From positions 3,906,001 through 3,970,000 of the forward strand of contig JABRWF010000001.1 of assembly GCA_018343915.1 (NCBI GenBank): DNA of 64,000 nucleotides. Direction: 5' to 3'. The stretch's first letter is position 1. Every line of letters begins with the position of its first letter. The notes under the pieces were generated by a model that was not told where the DNA came from, did no database searches, and was given only the letters and a program-made list of their open reading frames with translations. Of this stretch, positions 54,565-64,000 are shown piece after piece. Origin of the DNA: Agroathelia rolfsii. Lineage: Eukaryota > Basidiomycota > Agaricomycetes > Amylocorticiales > Amylocorticiaceae. The position numbers and the translations under genes are program-made.

Positions 54565-54797
54565 GTGGGAGGAAGATATACGCGCATGACCGTGACGTCC
54601 AAGTGCAAGTGCAAGCTAGTCATTTATGCTGTTCCAATGTCCATTGTGCACATGTAACTTGAACAATAACTTGAACTTGCGAAACAAGTATTTGAATACT
54701 ACTATACAATGAGCTCTAACATGCCGTTCAAAACTCAAATTTGACTTCTTTTGATACTCAGGTCATGACTCATGATAGCTGTCAAGATAGTAGCCAT

Positions 54798-55838
54798 TCA
54801 CCAAGCCCCCTGGAAGAAATGAGCGAGCCGAGTGTACACATCATGGAACCTGCAAGTCGTCATTGAACATGATTAAGGGTAATAGAATCAATGTAAGTAG
54901 GCTCACTGTTTCTTGTTTTCTTCATCTTCCAAATTTGCACGAGCAGCCGCCCAGCCGTGGAACATGTCTGTATACTTCTTGCTATCATTCTTCGACGCAA
55001 ATGATTTTTTGCTGATCACATCAACAATTTTCTCGTACTGTTGCGCATATACGGTATCATCAACATCGGTCGCTATTTCTGCACACATAGCATAAAAAAA
55101 GTCTTACTTCTTCCACGGGCTCGTCTTTAGAGATGTATATTCCCAGAGGTACTTCCAACTTACTCGCGTCGTCGACACTGAGCATTGCTGGGTGCACGAT
55201 CGCTGCCGCATCAAACGGCGTACCTTGTCCCTCAGAAGAGGAAGCCTTGATTGTGACCTTACCGCCCCAGCAGAACCCGTAGACACCTAGCTTCTTCACG
55301 CCGGCCGTAGCCCTGAGGAAGTTTCCAAACTCAATTAGCTTAGCGGTGTTTGCCTCGGGCTCTGCGGTGGTGCCAAAGAAGTTCTGCAACTCCGCACCCT
55401 CCTGTTCGTTCTTGGGTGGGAATTTTTCAGTGGGATAAGGCTCATTTGGCTCAAAGAAGTCGGGCATATAGACAGTAGTATTGAGGGCCTCGGCGAGGAT
55501 GTCAGCCCCCTGGCGTGTTTGTGGATAGAACCTATGACACAGTTGTACATACAAATGGGCGTATTAGTCACCAATCTCAATACATTTGTAGAACTCATGT
55601 TGATTCTTACCCAAATATGTCATAGACTGAGATAAGGACCGACTCGTTGCTCCCAGCCCCCGTCACATAGACCTGTAAGCTCATGGAGTTAAGGATGAGA
55701 GAAATTGGAATTATGTTTCCTCTGGCTTGCCCTGTTGAATCTGCCAACCGACCGGTATTCACCCTTGGGGGTGTAGTTTGATTGAACAGGAGGAATAGAG
55801 CAGCAAGCCTTATTGGTGTTGTGAACGGTGTGGGACAT
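54798..55838 (-). CDS. dienelactone hydrolase family protein
   Basis: complement(54798..54849, 54907..55037, 55108..55531, 55611..55672, 55731..55838), 258 aa. An alpha/beta hydrolase of the DLH family, which in bacteria opens dienelactone to maleylacetate in aromatic degradation; fungal members are often of unknown substrate. It starts MSHTVHNTNKACCSIPPVQS, typical of fungal members. Catalytic triad: Cys144 in GFCWGGKV, Asp193 in SKDEP, His225 in MFHGWAAARA. YDIFGFYPQTRQGAD and YMPDFFEP also fit. Intron 1 (55672-55730 side) starts with GC (GCAAGC) rather than GT; reading it as an intron restores GRFNRVYVTG. Cytosolic, no signal peptide. Confidence 0.9.
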
Positions 55839-57466
55839 GTTTCGAATATGTGGATTGCAGCGGCGTGAGGGATGAGATAAGGTGGGGGAAGTGCCAATGG
55901 TATAGTTGGTGGGGAGAATATATACGCTGCTGCGAGCACCGTCGAAACTATGACCCAATGTCAGGAATCTAATCACGAATGAGATCATACGCCCCATGGG
56001 CCCATCTGATCAGTTTCCGATAACATTTCTGTTTACTATGGCTTCAACCGACCGTCGACTAAAGCCCCTGGAGACTTGAGCTGCACTCAGGCTGCCAGTG
56101 TAGTATGTGCAAGTGGATAACAAACTACCAGGTCTGAAGTTATCCTTGTTGGAAATGAAATCTGAAGGGCCTCGGAGAATGCCTCGTCTTAAAAGACGTC
56201 CTTCCATTATTTTAAATCTTCCAGGTATCACTTAGACCTGAGAAATGCGACGAGGCCTGAAGCTGAAGCTGAAGAGGCCCAGCCAAGCTGAATGAATGAG
56301 ATGATGTCATATCTGAGCGTGTCGGAGTTTCAAACTTCCAACCCAGTCACATCGGTCCGTCGCGCTTCCTTTTTTTTCTTAACCAAGTCCCGGCTACGAC
56401 CTGTGCGAGAGTTGCACAGGTAACTCAACGTCCTTAACGCCTCCAGCGACGAAGGGTATCACGTATGCTGGGTTAGAAAGAAAACTCTATGAGGGCCCAA
56501 TTAAGCCGGAGCGTCTTCTAGCTCATGCGACTGTTCCATCGTGAACGGCGGGGGAGATGCTTGACTATGTGGCTCGGACAGGCACTTGTTCTTCCTACTG
56601 CAATGCTTGTGTATGTCTATACTAAAATCTATTGCATTAATAACTGTACTGGATAGTGATTTGGGTTTTTGCATTCATGATGTGAGTACCAATCTCAGGA
56701 AGAAACGCCGAAATTTTGGACTAGGCTGGCCCTCAAACCCGACGAGAGCAATGGACCGTATTAAGCAGCCTATCATAATCATACTTCGCTAGATGAATCC
56801 GTAGTCCTCTCTCGTTGTCCCCGTCTTTAACGATTGTAGTGTTATACCGGCGTCAGAACAATTTACTATGTGACTCTTTTGAGGCTGAGGCCGTTTCCAT
56901 GCATCTTATTTCTAGTTTGAGACCAAGTCAAAAACTACGGTTGTACTAATAGAAGTTATAAGAAGTTGCATCAAGAGGATATGGCCACACACCACCCTCG
57001 CTACTGCAACCCAAGTAGACTCTGGCTAGATGACCCACTCATCTCCGTACCGATCACGGAATATCCACTGTGGTCCTAACGCCTCATTCATCGAAAACAT
57101 TACCCACATCTGCCCGCAGCCATCGGCATCGTAACAGTACATTATGAATTGTAAGCACTGCATTGGGTTACACACTACTGAATTAGCTCACACGCTGGCA
57201 CGGCAGGTCTGCCACGATTGCTGTTAACATTCAATTAAGACGACACATGACTATAATTGCCTATCCACCACCATGGCGTCAGATGGCAATTACGCTGATT
57301 CTCACTTCGTAAGACACACCGACAGATGAGAAATACTGTTATGTATCATCATGGTGTTATGAACCATCATCATTATCCCGTATCGCTGTCTCCACTTGGT
57401 TTGCGCCATGTATGCGGCTAATGCATGTGGGCTCGCCGCTTGGGTTAAACAAGAAAATCAGCTGAC
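55839..57466. other. intergenic, 1.6 kb
   Basis: No gene found. Some short direct repeats (GAAGCT three times near 56263) and chance frames only. The first part must hold the DLH promoter and the last part the SDR promoter. Confidence 0.45.
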
Positions 57467-57473
57467 ATATAAA
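57467..57473 (+). promoter_or_regulatory. TATA box of SDR copy 1
   Basis: ATATAAA 59 bases ahead of the ATG at 57526. Confidence 0.5.
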
Positions 57474-57525
57474 GCTCTACATCCAGACTGTACTGTCAGA
57501 TAACAGCTCATTGCAGCTTTCAGTG

Positions 57526-58695
57526 ATGTCTTCTTCTCCTGTTTGGCTGATTACTGGAACGAGCACTGGTTTTGGTCGTGAATTGACCCTGGTACAATAT
57601 TCACTTACATTTGTGAAGCATATTGATGTAATTATTTTATTTTTAGGCTTTACTTGCCAAGCGGCATAAGGTCATTGCTACGGCACGTAGATTAACTTCC
57701 ATCGACGATCTTAAGGCTGCTGGTGCTGCAACCTTGGCTCTCGATGTTACCAGCCCACCCCAATTGCTTGAAACAATTGCTCAGGAAGCTATCTCGATAT
57801 ACGGACATATTGATTATCTCGTTAATAACGCTGGGTAAGTGCTCTGCCACAAATTGCATGCAATCATGTACTCAAATAACACCTTTAGGTACGTTCTGCA
57901 GGGCACAATAGAGGAATCATCCCCTCAAGAAATCTACGACCAGTTTAATACTAGTGCGCTGGAGCGTTTACACTCTCCCATAACTTCAAATTTAATTCTT
58001 GCGATTACAGACTTATTTGGTCTTTTGAACGTTACCAAAGCTTTCTTACCCCATTTTCGTGCCCGAAGGTCTGGTATGGTGGTCCTCATTTCTTCAAAAG
58101 GGGGGTGGATATCATACCCAGGCATTCCCTTCTATCACGCGACAAAATTTGCACTAGAAGCTATTGGGGAAGGGCTGGCGTTCGAAGTCGCTCACCTTGG
58201 TATCAAAGTGCTCATCATAGAGCCTGTAAGCACTGCTCAGTGCCGCATATCATAAGAGCGTTTTTCATTGATATTTGGATCATCAATTTAATAGGGAAAT
58301 TTCCGTACATCCGTCCTTGCAAAGGGATCAAATTTGATGACCGCATCTCACAAGATTAAAGACTATGCTCCGGTTCGCGAGGGCTCAAACGCGATTGTCT
58401 CTGCATTAAATGGCAACCAAACTGGAGATACCAAACTGGGAGTGCTGCGTATTATCGATGTGATAACAGGTACAGGCATGGCTGCCGGAAAGCCGTCCCC
58501 ACTTCGTGTCGCTCTGGGAAGGTACGATCTGCCGTTTTTCATGATCGGGAAAGTGTGGTGTATTCATATACTATTTATAGTGATGCTGTTGAAGACATTG
58601 AAAAGAAATGCAAGGACGAGTTGCAGAATCTCTATTTATGGAGAAACCTTTCAGTATCGACGGATCTCGAGTACTTTGCCGCTGATGATTCCTAG
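57526..58695 (+). CDS. short-chain dehydrogenase/reductase, copy 1
   Basis: Exons 57526..57591, 57647..57834, 57889..57953, 58011..58225, 58295..58521, 58581..58695 (291 aa). Classical SDR fold: cofactor motif TGTSTGFG (10-17), with ATARRL after strand 2 suggesting NADP binding, structural NNAG (about 82-85), catalytic Ser near 134-135 in VVLISSKGG, and YHATK (Tyr148, Lys152). The substrate-binding part GNFRTSVL follows. The protein oxidises or reduces a hydroxyl/keto group of unknown substrate. It heads a three-copy tandem array with the pseudogene at 59161 and the copy at 62790. The exon structure is shared with the third copy. Confidence 0.9.
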
Positions 58696-59160
58696 GCCTT
58701 ATGATCGTGATTGCTGAGGTTTTTTAAGACTAGTTTATTTCCTTTCTGCCTTCCCTACATTGCCCCGGTTGAATGTTGTTTGATGTCTATAATTGCAACA
58801 ACTTTTTTCATATCATTGGCGTTCGGCCGCAGTAGCAGATGACCTAGGAATTAACAAACTACACCTGTAACCAACATACCCTGAAAGTTATATGCATACA
58901 CTTTCGCCCAGCCATAACGAATTGCTGGCAATTAATGTGTAGGTAGTAATTTAGAACGTCTAATATTATAGCTGTATATTACACAATGATGAAATACTCA
59001 AAAATCGTGATTGGGGCATCTGGTAGAGAATACATCTGACACACGACTAGTTGATGGATCAAGTATAGTCCAGAAAAAATGGCGTCATATAGAATATAAG
59101 GTCTCTCTCAATTTCTGTGCGATGGATAGAACTAATTGCAGTATTACTACCTAACAACAA
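58696..59160. other. intergenic in the SDR array
   Basis: 465 bases, AT-rich, no gene. Holds the terminator of copy 1 and the former promoter of the dead copy. Confidence 0.45.
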
Positions 59161-60240
59161 TGTCTTCCTCTTCTGTTTGGCTTATCAGGGTCCAGCACCG
59201 GGTTTAGTCGCAACTTAACTCTGGCATATTGATTGCAAGATTCCAGTTGTCATAAAGCCTGCTCACGTCAAACAACATCCTAGCTTCAGAGAGGGTTCAG
59301 GATCATTGCACACGCAAAGTAGCTGCTATAAAAGATCTCAAAGTCATCGGCGCTGCAATTTTGATCTTGATATCACCAGCCCCTTGCCAGTGTTAGAAAA
59401 AATAGTTCAAGATGGTATCGCGATAGTTGGTTGAGTTGATTATGTTATAAACAATGCAGGGTGAGTGTTTCGCTCACCGTTACTAGCAGAAATGAGAATG
59501 ATACAGAAATCTCGAAGCTACTTGCTGCAAGGCACAGCAGAAGTATCCTCCACGGAACAGATGTATTATTAGTTCACTACTAGTAAGCTCTCGTAACGCT
59601 TCCCCTCGTCCAGTGACATTCAGCATTTGGTTTCACGATTTTACAGACGCTTTCGGCTGATTAAAAATAATTTTTGCCCCACTTTTGATCTCGGAGGTCC
59701 GGGATAGTTATCTTCAACAGCTCATTGGCCGACTGGATGATGTCCCCCAGAACCACCTTCTACCACCGACACGCAACCAAGTTCACACTAATGGGGATCG
59801 CTCTCAATCTGGCGCTTGAAGGCCGCTCACCCTGGCATTAAGGTCCTTCTCGTTGAACCGGTAAGTCATGAAATCTGTGCATTTTGATTACTGCTTATTT
59901 TTCATCTCTTAGAGTAACTTTCGCACTTCTCTTCTAAATAACGGGTCAAACAGGATCACTGCATCAAGAGAAATCGATGATTGTGTACCATTTTGTGAGG
60001 AATTGAACGCGGCTATTTGTGGCTCAAGGGAAGTCAACTAGGAAGCACCAAACTGGGTGCGCCTTGGAGTCGCATAATTGATATAGCCATTGGTACGGGA
60101 CTGGCAGAAGGAAGGCTTTTCCTGCTTCGTGTGGCATCAGAAGGTGCACAACATCATTGCTGTAGAAGAATATTACATCATTACTGTGTCATCTCTCTCT
60201 ACTTTGAGATTTAGTAGTGTACCAGTATGTAATCAAAAGA
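59161..60240 (+). pseudogene. short-chain dehydrogenase copy 2, decayed
   Basis: The start ATGTCTTCCTCTTCTGTTTGG matches the intact copies, but the frame is lost within the first exon (one or more bases missing near the TGxxxGFG motif) and the exon-1 donor reads CA instead of GT. Later blocks still show (AACAATGCAGG|GTGAG for NNAG, a shifted version of the LPHFR..SG region, HPGIKVLLVEP, FRTSLL) with stops between. Exon order follows the intact copies to about 60180. Confidence 0.8.
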
Positions 60241-60899
60241 CTTTCAAGCTTAAAAGCGAGGCATTCATAGTCATATACTAGTATCCATGATGGGTTAGAA
60301 AAGTTAGAGGTTATATAATGGGATTATTAAGCCCTTTTCTGCTTGAGCATGAAGCAGTAGCTATGCTAGTGGAGTTGGATGTTATTATATCCTTGTCTTC
60401 TTCAAGTTTGGCCTGAGCTTGCGGCTGAACTTGCCGCTAAAGCATGGCATGGAAAAGCCGCCATTTCTTGAAATGTAATTGTATGTAGTAGGCTCTTGCA
60501 AAATAATCATGTAGGGTAAATGATTAAAACAGAAATATATTTGAATACCTTCTATCTAATGTACTGATAAATGCAATCTTTAACATTGCTTGGTGGCTGG
60601 CTGGACTGTATGCAGAGAGTAGCGGCGGCAGTGGATGGGGGAAAAGTGCAAAGCGCTTTTCGAGCCCTGGCCAGATAGAAACTTGTGGGGAGAGGTAAGC
60701 AGCACTTCTCATAGTGTAAGAGTGCATCAACGCATCATACAAGCATCGATCCCCACAACATCTAGGGGATGCAGCCTTAGATGGTGGTTGCTACTGGCCT
60801 ACCATGGTTATCAGGCAGCCATGCCATTATCTCAATGCATATAGAAATGGGGTGTGAATTAGTGCATGACTATGATGCTCCCACTAGGCACGAATGAAT
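60241..60899. other. intergenic
   Basis: No gene. AT-rich sequence with short frames only. Confidence 0.4.
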
Positions 60900-61215
60900 T
60901 GCAGCAAAGCCCAGAGTGCATGTGCAGAGGTAAGAAACGGTAATTTAGCCATAATATAAAATACTAGGCATATGTTCGGCAGCAGCAAAACCCAGCAATA
61001 AATGCATGGGCAGAAAAACGGCAATATAGCCTTGGTATGATATGCCAGGCGCGCGCTTAGCAGCAGCAGTAAAAGCCCAGTAATAAATGCATGGGCAGGA
61101 GCGGCAAATGTAGCCATAGTATGGAATACCATGGGCACATGCCTGGGAATAATGTGGGAATACAACCATGGTAGTATTGGTACCAGGCGCAAAAACAGCA
61201 GCAGCAGTACCTAGA
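60900..61215. repeat. imperfect tandem repeat, about 80-bp unit, close to four copies
   Basis: Each unit starts with GCAGCA, then (A)AAGCCCAG, ATGCATGGGCAG (or GTGCATGTGCAG), a CGGCAA(A/T)..TAGCC block, a TA-TGG/ATAT piece and a GCC(A/T)GG-like end. Units begin near 60900, 60978, 61060 and 61145, with the last one divergent. The minus-strand frames at 60884-61239 with repeated WVLLLP/LLLLL motifs come from this repeat and are not genes. Confidence 0.6.
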
Positions 61216-62789
61216 TTTAGGCACAGAGAAAGGCATCATAGATGTCTCATCACACAGAGTAAATCTTCAAGTATATTCTGGCATTTCAAACTCGAAGTGT
61301 GAGTATGTTGAAAAAGCGAGAGCCAGCGGGGGGTGCTGGCGGTTGCGGAGAGAGGGACGCGAGCCGCCAGCCCTAACGCGCACGCCAAAGACACACTTAA
61401 TGCCGGCGTCGTGCCTCCTTCGGCAGAAAGCATACAATGTGCACGTATGCGACTATCATGCAAAAAAAGAAACCAGAACCGGTTTACTCCGAGTCAAACT
61501 GCCGGTTTCCAGAGTTGGTCGATCGCCGGTCGTGTCGACTTTACGATCGTCGACTATGTAGTCGATTGGTTGTGTGACCAATCACATAGATCACATATTC
61601 TAATACATCATGCATCATACATCATCCATTGCATCACCGCGGTCTCCAGTCCACACCGTGACCGCCTTTTCCTCTTTAGCTCTCTCCTTCTATGATTATC
61701 ATCAGCCCACAACGACGCTGGCAGTCTCTTTGGTTTTGACATCCCCATCACTTTGACGTCTTGAAGCTCATATATACTGGTAGCGCTGTCATCCGTGATG
61801 TATCTCTTCTCTGATAACTGATTGCACCATGCTCCAAATGAGACGGCACGGGAAAAAAAGCATGTGATTAAAATAGTGTCTTTTACACAATCGAGTTGTC
61901 TCTTATCTGATCATCGTGTCGTAAGTTCTGTCGAAAAGAATCAGTGGGCAGTGATTGATGAGAGGGTGCCCGCGCGAAAGTGCTTTTCAATTGCGGCTGG
62001 GCATATCTTCTAAGGGGAGTAATGAATGCTGAGTGACAGTCGGGTGAGTGGAGTATCATGATGTTGTTGCTGCACTGTTCATTTCTTTACTCGGATCATT
62101 CTTTCAAGTTATGACAAGATGATCCAAACGTCTGCTTTCAACTTGAACGGTTGTTGATGTCAATTCTCAGGGGCCAGTGCGATATTCCGGAATTTGCGAC
62201 AGAACGGTATGTGGGAAAGGCGAATTATGAGAGCAACAGATGGTGGCGAACAGTGTATAAGGGGGATTGATGCTACGCTTCATACTACAGACATAAAAGG
62301 GTTTTCCCTGTGCACTTGCACTTTGTTGGATATCTGTCTGTCTGGTGGTAAGTATACTCGGATGTCTCAAGCGCCCTGGGGGATGAAACTAATTAAGGAT
62401 TAAGGCCATTATAGCTCCATTGGGTTTTTCAAGCAGAAAAAAAGTTCATTCGATCGGTGTTTCTAAAAATGATATGTAAATTCCAAGTTCCTGTCCTTCA
62501 TTTATGTACGTCCTCCTTTCTTCTAAGCGCTGATGCACCACTGCAACTGATTTAGGACAGGTGCTTCTGAAGGACACACATTCCTGTCTTATTCGGAGAT
62601 ACTCGTGATAACATAGTAGGTCCGGTATGGCCCTAAATGTCGTCTCGAGGGATGCCCAAGGCCTTAATCTCAACAAAGCGTTTGTCTTTATGACAGAGAG
62701 CGCCTTCTTGTCAGCCAGAATATAAGTTCAGCCTCCTTCCCTGTTATAACACATGATACAAGCCTTTTCCACCCCCACAACTGATAGCT
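61216..62789. other. intergenic, SDR copy 3 promoter region
   Basis: No gene recognised. A GC-rich hairpin-forming stretch (GGCGGTTGCGG...GAGCCGCC, 61336-61367) and a palindrome around 61565-61585 (GATTGGTTGTGTGACCAATC) stand out. AATATAAG near 62719 is a plausible TATA box 70 bases before the next start. Confidence 0.4.
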
Positions 62790-64000
62790 ATGACAACATC
62801 CTCCTCAGCCATTTGGTTTATCACCGGAACCAGCACTGGATTCGGTCGCGAACTAACTCTGGTACGAGACCCAGTATTGTCTTCACGCAGGTGTTATCAT
62901 ATACACGTGCTAAACAACACTACAGGCCCTGCTTGAAAGAGGGTATCGGGTAATCGCCGCGGCTCGCAAATTAACCGCTATAGATGATCTCAGGGCCGCT
63001 GGCGCTGTAACATTGACTTTGGACGTTACTAAACCTCTACCAGAGTTGGAAAAAATAGCTCAAGAGGCCATCTCAATATTTGGTCGTATCGACTATCTTG
63101 TGAACAATGCGGGGTACGTTAACTTCCTGCTACATAATTGAGCGATAAAGCTGAAATCTCGGACTGTCTTGTGCCTTAAGCTACGCGTTGCAAGGTACAA
63201 TAGAGGAAAGCACCAATGAAGAAATACTTAACCAGCTAAATACCAGTAAGCCATCACATTGTACATGAGTCTACGCCTCTTCTGATGACATTCATGTAAC
63301 TGTAGATTTCTTTGGTGCTTTGAATGTCACAAAATCATTTCTACCCCATTTTCGATCTAGGCGGTCCGGCATGGTCATTTTCAACGGCTCAATGGCTGGC
63401 TGGATAGTTTATCCCTGTGTAAGCTTCTACCATGTCACCAAGTTCGCTTTAGAGGCCATCGCACGTGGTCTCTCGTTTGAGGTTGCCCACCTTGGTATCA
63501 AAGTCCTCCTCATCGAGCCCGTACGCCGAAATACTGCATCATCAAACGCCGTGAAATCTTGCTTACTGACAAGCGCACAGGGCCACTTCCGCACCTCTAT
63601 TCTACAAGAAGGTCCAAATCCGACTTCCAATAGGGTCCGCGCGTCCAAGAAGATTGATGATTATAAACCGGTTCGCGAGCTTGTACAAGCAACGTTTCAA
63701 AGTATGGATGGACATCAAGTGGGAGATACTAAATTGGCTGTACTTCGCATAATCGATGTAGCCACGGGTACAGGAATGGCGACAGGGAAGCCATTCCCAC
63801 TTCGTGTGGCCCTAGGAGGGTGAGTTTATTCCGTACAATCTTGAACGGAATGTGATACTAAATCATAAATAGTGATGCCGTCGAAGAGATCGAAGAAATC
63901 TGTAAGGAAGAATTGGAAAACATCAAAAAGTGGAAAGACCTCTCTCTTTCGACAGATTCTCCAAATCCCGGTGCAATCCCGTTGCGGATGAGAGATATTA
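62790..64000 (+). CDS. short-chain dehydrogenase/reductase, copy 3 (3' end beyond the window)
   Basis: Exons 62790..62861, 62926..63113, 63181..63245, 63306..63520, 63581..63819, 63873..>64000. Exons 2, 3 and 4 have the same lengths (188, 65, 215) as in copy 1. Motifs: TGTSTGFG, ARKL, NNAG, Ser in MVIFNGSMAGW, YHVTK, then GHFRTSIL. Relative to copy 1 it carries an Asn-Gly pair before the active-site Ser, and a different loop after the Tyr (VSFY against IPFY), so its substrate may differ. The frame is open to the last base of the window, where the C-terminal tail (SLSTDSPNP...) is still running. Confidence 0.9.

Noticed and set aside
60884..61239. Leu-rich minus-strand frames suggesting a membrane protein
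   Set aside because: They arise from the imperfect tandem repeat and have no start context or splice structure.
1..64000. CRISPR arrays, bacterial operons, riboswitches, rRNA genes
   Set aside because: None seen; the sequence is eukaryotic and no regularly spaced short repeats occur.

Overview
The window is fungal nuclear DNA, almost certainly from a mushroom-type basidiomycete (Agaricomycetes). Nearly every gene is cut by many 50-70 nt introns with GT..AG ends, and the families present (DUF6533 seven-helix proteins, large F-box/LRR families, GRAM/VASt lipid-transfer proteins, Ole1 desaturase fused to cytochrome b5, PFA4) are those of such genomes. Gene models were assembled by hand: splice sites were chosen so that reading frame, family motifs and exon lengths agree, and each spliced CDS sums to a multiple of three. 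No organism name is claimed.

Layout. 1-12.5 kb: the 3' end of an RGG/Q-rich gene (NAF1-like), an F-box relic, a small orphan gene, a secreted RNase T2, an ACT-domain protein, a SAS4-like chromatin protein and a protein with a mitochondrial presequence. 13-22.5 kb: a TetX-like FAD monooxygenase, then a tandem array of DUF6533 membrane protein genes (two intact, one dead) split by a 1.14 kb transposon with 335 bp inverted arms. 22.5-32 kb: housekeeping genes (palmitoyltransferase PFA4, double-bromodomain RSC4, CutC, delta-9 desaturase, an F-box-type protein). 33-41 kb: an accessory block with two intact F-box/LRR genes, a second monooxygenase in opposite orientation, a monooxygenase relic and a gag/F-box chimeric relic. 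41-52.7 kb: a GRAM-VASt sterol-transfer protein, a PX-AGC kinase and a Gfo/Idh/MocA oxidoreductase. 53-64 kb: two F-box half-relics, a dienelactone hydrolase, and a three-copy short-chain dehydrogenase array (intact, dead, intact but cut by the window edge).

Themes. The conserved genes form ordinary blocks, while families in between (F-box/LRR, DUF6533, monooxygenase, SDR) show birth-and-death evolution, with intact copies next to relics at every stage of decay. The most unusual signals are very small exons. The DUF6533 genes carry conserved 8-nt and 9-nt exons and probably a 2-nt exon; the desaturase has a 5-nt exon; the RNase has a 9-nt exon. Two introns look like GC-AG introns. A second point is the F-box/monooxygenase convergent pair, which seems to have been duplicated as a unit and then broken, with a retrotransposon gag fragment at the join.
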